Assembly: GCA_907165275.2 (NCBI GenBank)
Contig: OU015675.1
Coordinates: forward strand, 513,501 to 577,500
Source: Zygaena filipendulae
Taxonomy: Eukaryota > Arthropoda > Insecta > Lepidoptera > Zygaenidae
Direction of reading: 5' to 3'
DNA: 64,000 nucleotides
Shown here: positions 1 to 10,320 of the stretch, in pieces
How the letters are laid out: each line of letters opens with the position of its first letter
Position numbering within the stretch: position 1 is the first letter of the stretch
Notes under the pieces: generated by a model
Databases searched by the model: none
The model's input: only the letters and a program-made list of their open reading frames with translations
What the model was told of the DNA's origin: nothing
Translations under genes and position numbers: made by a program

Positions 1-2404
1 CCTACCGATTCGGGAAACAAGTGTCTCTAGCCGAACCGTCCAACATCAATACTGCACTCGACTGGAATTTTAATAAAGGTGATTTTGAAAGAATGTATGA
101 ATGCGTGAGAGACTGTGACTGGGAAAGTGTGGTAACTTCCCAGAACGTAGAAGACTGCGTCAATAATTTTAATCATACTTTATATAATTTTTTCGACCAC
201 TGTGTTCCGAGAAAAATACGAAAGCATTCGTGTAATCGTACTTACCCAGTCTTTTACACGAGTGCGTTGATTCGTGACATCGAGTCCAAAGCTTGTCATC
301 ACCGTCGATGGAAAGCGACGGGCGATATTTCTGCATTTAACGTATTTCGATCTCTAAGAACCAAAATAAAAAGAGACATAAAGGATGCGCGGGATGAATA
401 TGCGTATAGGGTATCAAAAAATTTATGTAAAGATCCGAAACAATTTTGGCAATATGTTAACTCTCTGCGTAGCAAAGGTGGTATAGAGTTGAAGGTGACG
501 CGTGGCGAGTCAGAGTATACAGGCGCGGCGGCGGCCGGGGCCTTCGCCGCCCACTTCGAGTCCGTGTTCCTGGCGGGCTCGCCCCGACTGGACGCGGGCG
601 CGGCGGGGGCGGCGGGCGCGGCGGACGCGCGACGCGTAGACATCACCACCTTCCTCGACAGCGATGTGCAAAGCGCGGTGCGAAAACTTCGAGGGGACAC
701 CTCCGCGGGACCTGACGCCATACCGCCATACGTAATTAAAGGTTGCTTACAAGAACTACTCGTGCCGGTACTATTCATGTTTAACTTCATTTTACGAACG
801 GGGCAGTATCCATCGATATGAAAGCAGTCTAGGGTGACGCCTATTCCAAAATCAGGATCGAAAATTAAGGTTGAAAATTACAGACCGGTAGCTATTCTAT
901 GCACGCTAGCGAAAGTTTTTGAAATGGTTGTTCACGATAAATTGCTACCCCAATGTTTACCCTTTATCACTGCTGCGCAGCATGCATTCTTGCCAAAGCG
1001 GTCGGTGGCCACCAATCTGGTTTCCTTGGTGGACATCTTGTCCAGAGAAGTCGATAATAGGAACCAGGTAGATGTTGTTTACTTGGACTTTCAGAAGGCC
1101 TTCGATCAGGTGGATAACGATGTGCTGCTGTTTAAACTGGCTGGTATGGGATTCACGCCCAGGCTTCTAAAACTGTTTGCAAGCTATCTTTCTGAAAGGA
1201 AACAGTTTGTAAAATACGGTCCATATCAGTCTCAACCATATGCAACTCCTTCAGGTATTAGTCAGGGGTCGAACCTAGGGCCTTTATTGTTCGTGGTACT
1301 CATTAATGACTTGCCTGAAGTCGTGAGTGAATCCAGGATCATGCTGTATGCCGACGATGTGAAACTGGCAAGAGTTACCAACACGACCGAGGACCGTGAC
1401 GCGTTACAGAGGGATTTGGATAGGGTTTATAACTGGAGTGTAGTCAACAAACTTGCCTTTAATCCTGACAAATGTGAACTGATGAGTTTTAGTCGAGCTC
1501 GTACACCACAAGAGCACAGTTATAGAATAGGAGTTACTGAAATCCGCCGTGTGACGTCAGTGCGTGATCTCGGTATACAATTTGACAGACAACTCACTTT
1601 CCGAGACCATACGCGTTCTGTAGCCGAAGCTGCATATAGAAGACTAGGGTTCGTTTGCAGAAACTCCGCGCCCCTGACCATAGCGGCAACGCGCACCCTA
1701 TATTCGTCGTTAGTTCGCAGCATATTAGAGTGTAATACAGTGGTCTGGGCCCCACATGAGAAAAAATATTCGCTCATGCTGGAGAAGGTTCAAAAGAAGT
1801 TTTTACGGAATCAATATCAGAAGCAATCCACCTATTATCCCTTTATGTATCCCACTGGTTTTCTAATGGGACATTTAGGGTTTGACTCATTAGAATTAAG
1901 AAGGTCAGTGGCACTTGTCAAGTTCTCTTTGTCAATCTTGAGAAATAGAATAGACTGTCAGGACGTATTGGAGGAGTTAGTGCGACTGTCGGTACCAGAA
2001 TGCCACATGAGCGTGCGCTCGCGGCGACTTCTCGCGCAGCGGCCGACGCGCACCCTCCTGTACCAGCACTCTCCTGTCTCCCGCGCCCGAGACCTGCTCT
2101 CCACCTTGCTCCTCAGCTCCCCGGAGTGTGATATGTTTGTGACAGGGCTTGGGAGATTGATGATCGAGTGCAAGCGAATGTTAGAGGAAAGAATGCCTGT
2201 TATAAGTTCCTGTGTAAATATGTAAATATAAGTAAGTTTTTGTTAATGTTATGTTTCTTTTTTAATTCAAATTTTAAAATTGTTTTTAATTTAAAAAAAT
2301 TTTTGTTCCATTTTAAATATTAGAATTAATTATTTATTAAGCGCTATGGCTTATTATGCTGTCATGCTTTTTAAATTCAATAAATAAATAAATAAATAAA
2401 TAAA
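1..2404 (+). mobile_element. Jockey/CR1-group non-LTR retrotransposon, 3' part
   Basis: This is the 3' part of a LINE that enters from the left edge of the window, so the endonuclease domain expected upstream is not visible. It holds the reverse-transcriptase reading frame (3-2225), an AT-rich 3' UTR (2226-2378) and a tetranucleotide TAAA-type tail at about 2379-2404, which marks its 3' end. The tail and the order of RT motifs are typical of the Jockey and CR1 groups; I cannot place the family more precisely. A stretch at about 520-650 is very GC-rich against an AT-rich surround. Confidence 0.9.
3..2225 (+). pseudogene. LINE ORF2 reverse transcriptase with one nonsense codon
   Basis: The product would copy the element's RNA into DNA at the target site. 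The frame is open from the window edge to a TGA at 819-821, then continues in the same frame to a TAA at 2223-2225. RT landmarks follow the stop: the YRPVAILC block (about 885), LDFQKAFDQVD (about 1083), a GISQGSNLGPLLF block (about 1254) and the catalytic YADD at 1347-1358. The C-terminal third carries the thumb and the WAPH region usual for this group. The TGA lies in the conserved P-S-I-x-K-x-S-x-V-x-P-I-P-K region, where related elements usually have Trp, so a single TGG-to-TGA change is the simplest reading. Upstream of the stop there is an alanine- and glycine-rich segment encoded by the GC-rich patch. Apart from the stop the frame is undamaged, so this copy is fairly young. Confidence 0.9.
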
Positions 2405-2487
2405 TGGAGCCGAAATGTGGACTGAAACTTCCCGAAGGCAAATATCATTTGTTTATAGTAAAAAAATTGCTGACACAAAGGCGATAT

Positions 2488-2727
2488 GGATATAGATAAG
2501 CAATAGTGTGTTAACCCACACTGGAGAAATTTTGAGTAAATCGTGTTTTAAAATTATAGCGATATTTTGTGTCAACTTTTTTTTTATATTCAACATTTTG
2601 TTACATAATATTTAAACAATGTAATAAGGCAAACACATAATTAAAAAACGTTCTCTTACTCTCAATAAATCGTTTTGTATCAGTAGCTTAATTTTGTGGA
2701 TTAACATGTTATTGCTTATCTGTGTTC
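2488..2727 (+). mobile_element. MITE family A, copy 1
   Basis: A 240-bp non-coding element with terminal inverted repeats: GGATATAGATAAGCAATA at the left end and its near-complement TATTGCTTATCTGTGTTC at the right end. The same element occurs at 33986-34219 and 34238-34478 and, diverged and inverted, at about 41270-41525. This copy has the most altered ends of the three plus-strand copies and no clear target duplication. Confidence 0.8.
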
Positions 2728-2786
2728 ATTATGGCGTCATCAATTTAATGAAGAACTATCCAAACATAAAATTAAGACTGTATATT

Positions 2787-2906
2787 GCCAACGTCCATAC
2801 TACGTTGAAAACACCGGTTCTCGTCCGATCACCGAAGTTAAGCTACGTCGGGCGTGGTCAGTACTTGGATGGGTGACCGCCTGGGAACACCACGTGACGT
2901 TGGTCT
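2787..2906 (+). rRNA. 5S ribosomal RNA
   Basis: A 120-nt sequence matching insect 5S rRNA end to end: it starts GCCAACGTCCATAC, carries the internal promoter region GGTTCTCGTCCGATCACCGA and the TGGATGGGTGACCGCCTGGG block, and ends ACGTTGGTCT. A T4 run at 2906-2909 can serve as the RNA polymerase III terminator. It is an isolated copy, not part of a tandem 5S array, and differs at a few positions from the second copy at 4991-5110. It could be a functional dispersed gene or a recent retro-copy. Confidence 0.85.
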
Positions 2907-3123
2907 TTTGTTACTTTTTGATGCCGATGGTGTCAATGTCATTTGAAAGATAACAGTCAGTTTGGATTGAAATCCATTTTGAATGCAATTTTATTTTACA
3001 TGTGGGGTAACTACTTACTACCCAAAAATAGAGTAACTGTACTTACCATGACTTGAAAAATTAAAAGGTTTTTGATTTTTTTTTAAAGATGTCGCTCTAC
3101 CAAAAGGTACCTGAAACACAACC

Positions 3124-3177
3124 CGCTGTAGAGGTTCGCCAAGAAAAATTAGGGTCTCGGCTCTCGGCCGTGACGTC
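3124..3177 (+). promoter_or_regulatory. U1 promoter with PSE-like element
   Basis: Positions 3124-3146, that is -54 to -32 before the U1 start, read CGCTGTAGAGGTTCGCCAAG and on into an A run. The same element with two transitions sits at -55 to -33 before the second U1 gene, and both genes have CTCGG at -22 to -18. The rest of the flanks differ. Position and conservation fit the snRNA proximal sequence element bound by the SNAPc complex; the identification is an inference. Confidence 0.6.
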
Positions 3178-3340
3178 ATACTTACCTGGCGTAGGGGACA
3201 CCGTGATCACGAAGGCGGTTCCCCCAGGGCGAGGCCCCTCCATTGCACTGCGGTGGGGTTGACCCTTGCGATTATCCCTAATGTGGATAACTCGGACGCG
3301 TAATTTTTGGTAGTGGGGACTGCGTACGCGCCGTCCCCTT
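3178..3340 (+). ncRNA. U1 snRNA: U1 spliceosomal snRNA, copy 1
   Basis: U1 snRNA recognises 5' splice sites in the spliceosome. The gene starts ATACTTACCTG, the segment that base-pairs with 5' splice sites. It continues through the stem-loop I region (GTGATCACGAAGG) and the stem-loop II region (CCTCCATTGCACTGCGG) to the Sm site AATTTTTGG near 3302-3310 and the final stem TAGTGGGGACTGCG...CGCGCCGTCCCC. Length is about 163 nt, as expected. The RNA is identical to the copy at 8823-8985. No pol III terminator is needed because U1 is made by pol II. Confidence 0.93.
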
Positions 3341-3970
3341 CAAATTTCCAATAGATCAACTGAAATACAGACACCACAGTGTCTAGCTTTATTACTATTC
3401 TAATTTACTTGTGGAGATGTGCTAACTCTACATAAACAAAGGAGAAAAGAATTTTGCCCCAGAATGATAGTGACTGTATATAATATTCGTTAGCGATTAA
3501 GAAGACACTATCAGTAAAGTTGTAGATTTTTGGTAGGAAATCTCATACTGTATACCGCCCATGAAACAGGCGATATTGCTTCTTTTTTTGTGAAAGTTCT
3601 TTGAACACGGGAGAAAATTTTGTGGCGCGTCTCATAAAGTTACCGTAGCGCGGCGTGGCCTCTCCCTTTACCGTCATTATATGATCATAGTGAAACAGGA
3701 CCCTCACTTCTGCAAGTCTGATTTTAATAAAATAACTAAGGTTCTATCTTATAAAATTGACTGACTTGATCTGACATAGGTCGAGCTAAAACCCAATCTT
3801 CTATAATTTTCGTTCTGCACTCGTTCTTACAGAAAATTGTACCTACATCTTCTATCACCCCGACTTTTTATTTCGTCTGAGATCACCCCACACTCAGCAG
3901 ATGGGAGAAATGGCGTGTAAAACTAAATGAGTCGAAGTCAACTCACATAGATTTTACTAATAAAAAAACC
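3341..3970. other. unassigned AT-rich spacer
   Basis: About 630 bp downstream of U1. I see no reading frame, RNA gene, tandem repeat or recognisable transposon here. Confidence 0.6.
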
Positions 3971-3974
3971 TCAT

Positions 3975-4482
3975 ATCACCCGGTGCAAATAGGTGACAAT
4001 GTGATACCGTATGAAAATACAGCCAAATATTTGGGCATGACACTGGACACCAAGCTCCGCTGGAGAGATCACGTCAAAAAGAAACGCGATGAACTGGAAC
4101 TTCGCTACAGGAAGATGCATTGGCTGCTCGGGAGACACTCGGCGTTATCAGTGCACAACAAACTACTGCTGTACAAACAAGTCCTAAGACCGATGTCCGA
4201 TATGGACTTACGGTATTCAGCTGTGGGGCTGTACCAAACAGAGCAACGTGCAAACGATACGTTTTCAGGACAAAGTACCTACTCAGAGGTGTTGTAAACG
4301 CGCCTTGGTACATAAGAAACGAAGACCTCCATCGGGAGCTCTGAGTGGAATCTGTTAACGATACTATCAAAAAATATGCCGAAGCTCACGAACACAGACT
4401 TCATCACCATGTGAACGTCGAGGCCATCCAGCTCCTCAACAACACAATTCTTTCACCGTTAGAAAGCTACATTATCCCTGGG
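3975..4482 (+). pseudogene. Jockey-type LINE RT fragment, C-terminal part
   Basis: A broken piece of a second LINE. The 3983-4297 frame encodes the thumb region of a Jockey-type reverse transcriptase (motifs YENTAKYLGMTLDTKLRWRD and LLGRHSALSVHNKLLLYKQVL). The homology then moves to another frame at about 4245-4344 (RGVVNAPWYIRNEDLHREL) and continues after a stop into a tail with HEHRLHHHVNVEAIQLL (about 4386-4440). At least one frameshift and one nonsense codon therefore separate the pieces, and the catalytic domain is absent. It is non-functional. Confidence 0.8.
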
Positions 4483-4505
4483 TAACATAGGCTATATTGT
4501 AATCA

Positions 4506-4563
4506 GGAATTCCCGCGGGAACTCCGAAATTATCGCGGGTGAAACCGCCCGGGACAGCTAGTT
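4506..4563 (-). repeat. lepidopteran SINE-like repeat, fragment
   Basis: Contains GGAATTCCCGCGGGAACTCC, then CGCGGGTGAAACCGC and AGCTAG, which is the minus-strand form of the CCGCGGTTTCACCCGCG repeat seen many times in this window. The following 4564-4985 stretch shows nothing I can assign. Confidence 0.7.
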
Positions 4564-4990
4564 ATTAATAATGTTACTAACTAGTTATAATGTACCTAGT
4601 AAAAACGGGTAGGTACGTAACTTTTGTTGCTTCCGTTCAGATTTAGACCGTTTAGATTTTAGAATCAAAACTTTAGATTCAATGAGGTATCTATTCGGGT
4701 TCGGAAGTATGGCAATAATTCAGGATTTCAGTATGCATGTTGACATCCACAACCTTATCAATTAAAATCAAAATACCTATAGGTGCGAATATTGCAATAT
4801 TTGTAGGTGTCTATTTGTCTAAACATGATTAACTAATCGCAAAACTACTAGAAATGGAAAAAGAAACTAAAGTTGCTGCAGGTTTTTCACTATAAAAACA
4901 CATCAGCAAGTACCTAGATAATTATGTGACAATTAGTAACAAAAAAAAATCGTTAAACGTTATATAGAATGTCTTTGCGTGACCCGCAAA

Positions 4991-5110
4991 AAGCCAACGT
5001 CACGTGGTGTTCCCAGGCGGTCACCCATCCAAGTACTGACCACGCCCGACGTTGCTTAACTTCGGTGATCGGACGAGAACCGGTGTATTCAACGTAGTAT
5101 GGACGTTGGC
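4991..5110 (-). rRNA. 5S ribosomal RNA
   Basis: Reverse complement of a complete 120-nt 5S rRNA. The RNA 5' end is at 5110 (GCCAACGTCCATAC) and the 3' end near 4991, with a T5 run downstream at 4988-4992 as pol III terminator. It differs from the plus-strand copy 2.1 kb away by several substitutions (for example TACAC for AACAC and CAACG for CTACG). It is in inverted orientation to that copy. Confidence 0.85.
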
Positions 5111-5143
5111 AACAGACTTATTCAATTTTATTTGTGTATAAAT

Positions 5144-5400
5144 TCCGAAACTCACGCGGGTGAAACCGCAGCTAGTATTTTATACTAGCTGTGCCTCGCG
5201 GCTTCACCCGCGTGAGTTTCGGAATTCCCGCGGGAACTATTTTTTTCTAAAATAAAAGTAGCCTAAGTTACTCCTTGTAACATCAGCAGCTATCTGCCGG
5301 TGAAAGTCCCGTTAAAATCGGTCCAGCCATTACAGAGATTAGCCGCAACCTACAGAAAAGAGTCAAACAGAGAAGACAGACAGAAAAATTTAAAATTGCT
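5144..5400 (+). repeat. lepidopteran SINE-like repeat, head-to-head pair
   Basis: A nearly full plus-strand copy starts at about 5184 (CTAGCTGTGCCTCGCGGCTT) and runs through AAAATCGGTCCAGCC to a CAGACAGACAGAAAAA-type end near 5390. Just left of it lies an inverted copy of its first about 35 bp (5144-5180), so 5144-5223 forms a palindrome. The GGTCCAGCC and GACAGACAG 3' end resembles the tails of lepidopteran RTE/CR1-mobilised repeats. Confidence 0.75.
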
Positions 5401-5550
5401 TTTTTTATATAAGTACCGTAGGTATATCCTACTTTCATAAGCATTCAGTGAAAAGATTTTCATTTGGAATTACAAACAGACACTTCAATTTTATTTATGT
5501 GTATAGAAAAGTCAATATTATAATAATATCATGCGAAATTTATTAACTAC

Positions 5551-5735
5551 CTAGCTGTGCCCCGTGGTTTCACCCGTGTGAGTTTCGGGATTCCCGTACA
5601 GGTAGGTACTCCAAACTTCAATGTTGCCTAATTTACTCATTAAAATATCAGTTAATTAGCAGTGAAAGTCCTGTCAAGATCGGTTCAACCATTTCAGAGA
5701 CTCCCCCGCGTGAGTTTCGGAATCCCCATAAGAAC
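5551..5735 (+). repeat. lepidopteran SINE-like repeat
   Basis: Plus-strand copy beginning TAGCTGTGCCCCGTGGTTTC and including GTCAAGATCGGTTCAACC. A second truncated piece follows at 5703-5730 (CCCCCGCGTGAGTTTCGGAA). Confidence 0.75.
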
Positions 5736-6028
5736 ACAAACCCTTTCCTCACAATAACAAACATGACAATCAAGAATTATCCAATTTGGTGCAGTCGTTT
5801 GGAAGTTATGCAATCACATACATACATTTCGGCGATTCATTTGAATTTTTATAGGTACCTAGATATTTTTTGTTTTGCGTGATATTTTCCAGTTATAAAG
5901 TATTTTGCGCTATGGACGGTGTACCTACTTAAAACAAATTGAACAACAGTCATAGGAGTGGCAAATAACTGGTAAAAACGGCAAAGTACGAAAGATTCAG
6001 AAATTTGTAAAAAACAAAAAAAAGGTAT

Positions 6029-6100
6029 AGGGGACACCCGGGTTTGAACCGGGGACCTCTCGATCTGCAGTCGAATGCTCTACCACTGAGCTATATCCCC
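6029..6100 (-). tRNA. tRNA-Cys: tRNA-Cys (anticodon GCA)
   Basis: 72 nt. The acceptor arm GGGGATA pairs with TGTCCCC, the D arm reads TAGCTCAGTGGTAGAGC, the anticodon loop is CTGCAGA on a TCGA stem, and the T arm is CCCGGTTCAAACCCGGG. A T-rich stretch follows the 3' end (complement of 6007-6023). No intron is present. Confidence 0.96.
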
Positions 6101-6486
6101 GATGAAGAACTGATTGAAAATCTCGTACCATAAGTAGGTACCCCTACTTACAATTTAAAACTAGCTAGCTAGGTATCACGGTTTTACCCGCACGAATTTC
6201 TGAACTCTATAAGGAACTCTAAAAAATATCCTATTCAAACTTGACTACTCAGTGATACCTATCAGTAGCGTTACTTTCGGAGTTCCCGCGGAAACTCCGC
6301 AACACGGACGTGTCGGACGACGGTAGAGTATTCAAGGCGTGAAAGCATATTATTACAAACAAACCAACACACATTCGCATTTTTAATATTGCAGACGAAA
6401 AAGCGACAATTGGTTGTAAATTTTATATTAGCAATTTTACAAAAATGAAGAATCCTGACTCTGCTCAGTTGTAGAAAAAAGGGAGA

Positions 6487-6503
6487 CGCCCCCGGGTGGG
6501 CTC

Positions 6504-6543
<40 letters not shown>

Positions 6544-6560
6544 AATTGCGCCACGGAGGC
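6487..6560 (-). tRNA. tRNA-Asn: tRNA-Asn (anticodon GTT)
   Basis: 74 nt. The acceptor arm GCCTCCG pairs with CGGGGGC, the D arm reads GGCGCAATTGGTTAGCGC, the anticodon loop is CTGTTAA, and the T arm is GGTGGTTCGAGCCCACC. A T6 terminator lies at 6475-6480 on the transcribed strand. Confidence 0.96.
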
Positions 6561-6814
6561 GATACGAGATATTGCTAAATTAGGGTACATGTTCCACTAA
6601 GCAAATGTTTTGTATTTCCATGTAAAATTATTTATAGATTTTAATTTGACGATGTTAGAATTTTAACATAAAAGCGACTAAATATCCAAATTAATAAAAA
6701 GTTATTATTGACAAATTTACGCACAGATTAGGTGTAGTAGTTAGTAAGAAGTCAAGCAAAAACGTCACGATCCTTACTATGTAGCAAAACAAACATACAT
6801 ACAGCTGAATGCAG

Positions 6815-6850
6815 AACCTCCTCTTTTTTGGAAGCCGGTTAAAAACATGA
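6815..6850 (-). repeat. dispersed repeat end fragment
   Basis: The complement reads TTTTTAACCGGCTTCCAAAA followed by AGGAGGTTC. The same motif recurs on the plus strand at 25174 and 26159, so this is a short remnant of one dispersed family. Confidence 0.6.
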
Positions 6851-6929
6851 ATACCATGCGGTAGAACACAAAATATATGCTCAAAATTATTCTTATAAAT
6901 AGTTTAATAATTTGGAACAGCAGTCTATA

Positions 6930-7011
6930 GCAGTCGTGGCCGAGTGGTTAAGGCGTCTGACTCGAAATCAGATTCCCTCTGGGAGCGTAGGTTCGAATCC
7001 TACCGGCTGCG
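6930..7011 (+). tRNA. tRNA-Ser: tRNA-Ser (anticodon CGA)
   Basis: 82 nt with the long variable arm of a class II tRNA (TCCCTCTGGGA). The acceptor arm GCAGTCG pairs with CGGCTGC, the anticodon loop CTCGAAA sits on a TCTGA/TCAGA stem, and the T arm is TAGGTTCGAATCCTA. A T6 terminator lies at 7015-7020. Confidence 0.96.
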
Positions 7012-7020
7012 AAGTTTTTT

Positions 7021-7435
7021 ACTTTTTATGGATCATTTTCACAATACTGTATTACCATAATTTTTTGTTGCAAGTAGTCTTAATAATTCATATCTAAATA
7101 ACCATAGGATGTTCTTTCTGACTTCATTGGCATCTGGCGAAAGTGAACTGGTCCGCCTCTGAAACTTCAGCACCTGTTTAATTTTGTGAATAATTACAAA
7201 GGTCAGCGCCTAGATAACAAAAGATGATGAGAAAAAGCTAAAAAGGAGAAATTTATAAAGGAAATTACAACGCTGACGAGGTTCAAGGCTATGATAAGAC
7301 GGACAGTTAAACTCATTATTCAACACCGTAAAAAAAGAAACAGTTAATTATTTATAATAATTTTGATATTGTGCCACTGCACCAAATATAATATTATTAT
7401 TATAATTTTTATAATCATAATTTTTTTATTATTAT
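7021..7435. other. unassigned spacer
   Basis: About 400 bp of AT-rich sequence between tRNA-Ser and a mariner relic, with a TTATTATTATAAT-rich stretch at 7385-7438. No gene or recognisable element seen. Confidence 0.6.
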
Positions 7436-7439
7436 AATC

Positions 7440-8260
7440 ACTACGTTTTACTTCGCTGCCAGGTGTCGCTCAAAGCGATCTCTTCCCAGTTTTCCCATTG
7501 TCCAGAAGGAAGATGTCATTCTTCTAAACTTCTTGCGAAAGTAGGAGTAAATTTCGCCTGTAATTGTACACGCTGGTCATAACTTTTGTGGCAGATGCGA
7601 TCGACTCCGTCTTCTTTGGCGCTGAATCATCAGCTTCCACCCACTGCTTAAACTGCTGTTTCGTTTCTAACGTTTAGTGGCCGCACAAAATCCGTCGGAT
7701 CACTCGCATCCCTATCTGTCCAAACATTGTTGCGAAAATCAAATCAAAATAAATATATCCCATCCATCCATTACTTAGAACTGGTTGTTACAATCACTTA
7801 TAATCGTCAGCAGGTTCTTAGAATCGTTTCTGCTTTTGATTTTCTTACGGCAATCCTTATTTTTGTGCATTCACTCATTCTTCCGATATCTCTATAACCT
7901 CAGCTGTTTCACTGGCCTTTGTCCAACATGATATTGTACACTTTTATAGGAAACCATCAAATATCGTCGTGGCGGTTTTTGGCCTTCCTTCACGTGGGTC
8001 ACCTACGCATTTAAATTCAGCTGCCCACTTTTTAACAGTTGAAATTTAAGGACAAACCATAGGAGTTAAACAAACACGCAAGGCGTTTACTGCAAAAAAT
8101 CGTGTAGGGAAATGAACTACATGAAAAGAACAAGTTGAAAGCATGCACTCGGGCAGGACCGCCAGGCAAGACCGCAGGTAGGTATCGTATTTTTTTTTTG
8201 CTTATTAAAACGCCATCTCTGTGTTCGACTGAGAACTTTTTACCTTACCCGCGTACTCTT
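7440..8260 (-). pseudogene. mariner transposase relic A
   Basis: The element is a Tc1/mariner DNA transposon remnant. On the minus strand, starting near 8045, it encodes STVKKWAAEF and DPREGRPKTATT, the N-terminal helix-turn-helix region of mariner transposases. Further along, around 7620-7680, it encodes QQFKQWVEADDSAPKKTESI, a mid-domain block. Stops and frameshifts separate these pieces, and the DDD catalytic region is not readable. A segment just upstream of the start (8208-8245) is also present upstream of relic B, so the two are copies of one family. Confidence 0.75.
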
Positions 8261-8261
8261 G

Positions 8262-8765
8262 CTCTAGAATTGTTCTAGATACAGTGTTTAGAAATTTTAT
8301 TGTCTTTGGAATGCCCGTTTTTTGTGTTTACGTGCTGTTTAGGTGTTCAATTCTTCTGACTTTTGATTTTTTTAAAGTGTTCTATATTTTCAAATGATTA
8401 CATTAGCACTATAAATTGGTGTATTTTTTTTAGATTCTCTTGTTAGAAGTAGGCCTAGAACTGCCAGATTTGACTTTGGTTCCGGTGCTATTGAGTTCTC
8501 TCGAAAAATTAGAATATTGATTGGGCTTACAAAATTGAATCTGAAGAAAATAGATTTTTAGCTAAAGAAGGCAAATGTGGTGCTCTTGACCGAAATAAGC
8601 TTAAAGTTTACAGAATATGCTGCATCGAAGATGTCGCATCGCATACGTCAATGAAGACAAGGAAATTTTGTGTGCTGACTGCTGACTGATTGCTGATGCA
8701 CAGATGAGTCAGTATGTTATATAATGTCGACAGATGTCGTTGTACTGTGACTCAGAAAATTATAT
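8262..8765. other. unassigned spacer upstream of U1 copy 2
   Basis: About 500 bp with no long reading frame and no element recognised. Confidence 0.5.
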
Positions 8766-8767
8766 GG

Positions 8768-8822
8768 CGCTGTAGAGATTTGCCAAGAAACAGTCACTAC
8801 CTCGGTTTTCCGTCTGGAATTC
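8768..8822 (+). promoter_or_regulatory. U1 promoter with PSE-like element
   Basis: CGCTGTAGAGATTTGCCAAG at -55 and CTCGG at -22 to -18 match the first U1 gene in sequence and spacing, while the surrounding flank does not. This points to selection on a proximal sequence element rather than simple segmental duplication. Confidence 0.6.
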
Positions 8823-8985
8823 ATACTTACCTGGCGTAGGGGACACCGTGATCACGAAGGCGGTTCCCCCAGGGCGAGGCCCCTCCATTGCACTGCGGTG
8901 GGGTTGACCCTTGCGATTATCCCTAATGTGGATAACTCGGACGCGTAATTTTTGGTAGTGGGGACTGCGTACGCGCCGTCCCCTT
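8823..8985 (+). ncRNA. U1 snRNA: U1 spliceosomal snRNA, copy 2
   Basis: The 163-nt RNA is identical base for base to the copy at 3178-3340, with the same ATACTTACCTG 5' end and AATTTTTGG Sm site. Flanks diverge immediately on both sides except for the PSE-like element, so either gene conversion or strong selection keeps the RNAs the same. Both genes point the same way and are 5.6 kb apart. Confidence 0.93.
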
Positions 8986-9229
8986 CTAAATTCTAATTTC
9001 AATCTTTCTTTAGAGAATACAGCTAAGGGTAAGGTGTCTTCTGATTCTCAATGGTTATGATTTATATTCTCTTTATACTGGATTATACTCGGCACTGGAG
9101 CTTCGATTACATGATTTTTATTACGGAAGTTCGAAACCCCTTCTCGGGTAAAGGCTTCCTTCAGCTTTCTCCAGACCTTGGGGGGGTGAAAGTTCTCGGC
9201 CTGACAATGAAAGACTGCAATTTACAGTT

Positions 9230-9990
9230 AAAAACGTTTTCATTTTTTCTACACAACCTCCCTTGACTTCACCACACTTGGCCCAGCGTTTCTCCAATAT
9301 CAGTATTCTTTCCTGGAAGCCGGAAGGAAGTTCCCTTCAACTGATCCATTGGACACGAAACGCTTTTCAGAAAAAAAAAAACTTTGTGATGGATGGAATG
9401 GAAGCCTCAGGGTGCCAAATCAAGAGAATCGGAGATGACCGTAGTGGTGGACCCATGTCATAATCATGGTGACGATTCAGCGTACAAAATTGGTCGGACC
9501 CATACTGAATCGATCCAAACTCCAAACATAGCTGCAAAAATGGTTTACTTTTACTTTTGATTGGCTCACCGCAAATGCGGCACCCATCTAATTCGGAGCT
9601 TTCGTATCTCTTAATTCTTTGCCTAAGATGTTTCTCACCCTTTCTTGCGATATCCTAACACCTTCTTCTATCTCATTGACCTTTATTCGTTTATCGTCCA
9701 ACACGATATCATGCCCTTTTTCAATAGTTTCCAATGTGATGGCGGTTTTTGGTTCAAAATCTGCTGCCCACTTCTTAACGGTTGAAATCGAACGGGCAGA
9801 TTCCCCATAAACATTTGTCAACTTCGGATGAATTTCTTTGTGGTCTCCTGCATAAAATCATGCTACAAGAGAACAAGTTTAAACTTGTCACGTGCACCAA
9901 AGCAGGAAAAATACTCTTTACAGGAAACGTATTTTTTTGATGATTGGAACACCATCTCTGTGTCAGGCCGAGAACTTTTTACCTTACTCT
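9230..9990 (-). pseudogene. mariner transposase relic B
   Basis: The minus-strand frame 9588-9821 encodes the mariner N terminus: LTNVYGESARSISTVKKWAADF, then PKTAIT, ETIEKGHDIVLDDKRIKV and ISQERVRNILGKEL (all partial motifs). The loop between AADF and PKTA is shorter than in relic A, so a small in-frame deletion is likely. The transposase C terminus is recognisable at about 9235-9330 (LEKRWAKCGEVKGGCVEK). The catalytic domain between them is scrambled. At 9950-9985 it shares sequence with the region upstream of relic A. Confidence 0.8.
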
Positions 9991-10320
9991 GGTATATCTG
10001 GTCTGGATTTTACACCAATATGATCCTGTTGTTACGTGCAAGGATGGGTCTGAAAGGTGATGAAATTGCTGTTGTAGAACCAACATGGTCCTCAGACGCT
10101 GATATGATAAAGTTTGGTAGAACTTGAAACTTGGAGAGAGCGAAACAAAAATAAATACTTTCAACATTAGTGGACAAATTCTTATGATGAAGTTCTATGT
10201 TTTTCGACTAGATGGCGTTATTTTATATAGTTTGATTACCGAACTATGCGACCAAATTGAATTTTTAGTGGGACAACAACGATGGGACAATAAACAAATT
10301 AATATAAAAACATGTGACTT

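Noticed and set aside
299..790. 163-codon open frame on the minus strand, Ala-rich
   Set aside because: It is the antisense of the LINE reverse-transcriptase frame and owes its length to the GC-rich island.
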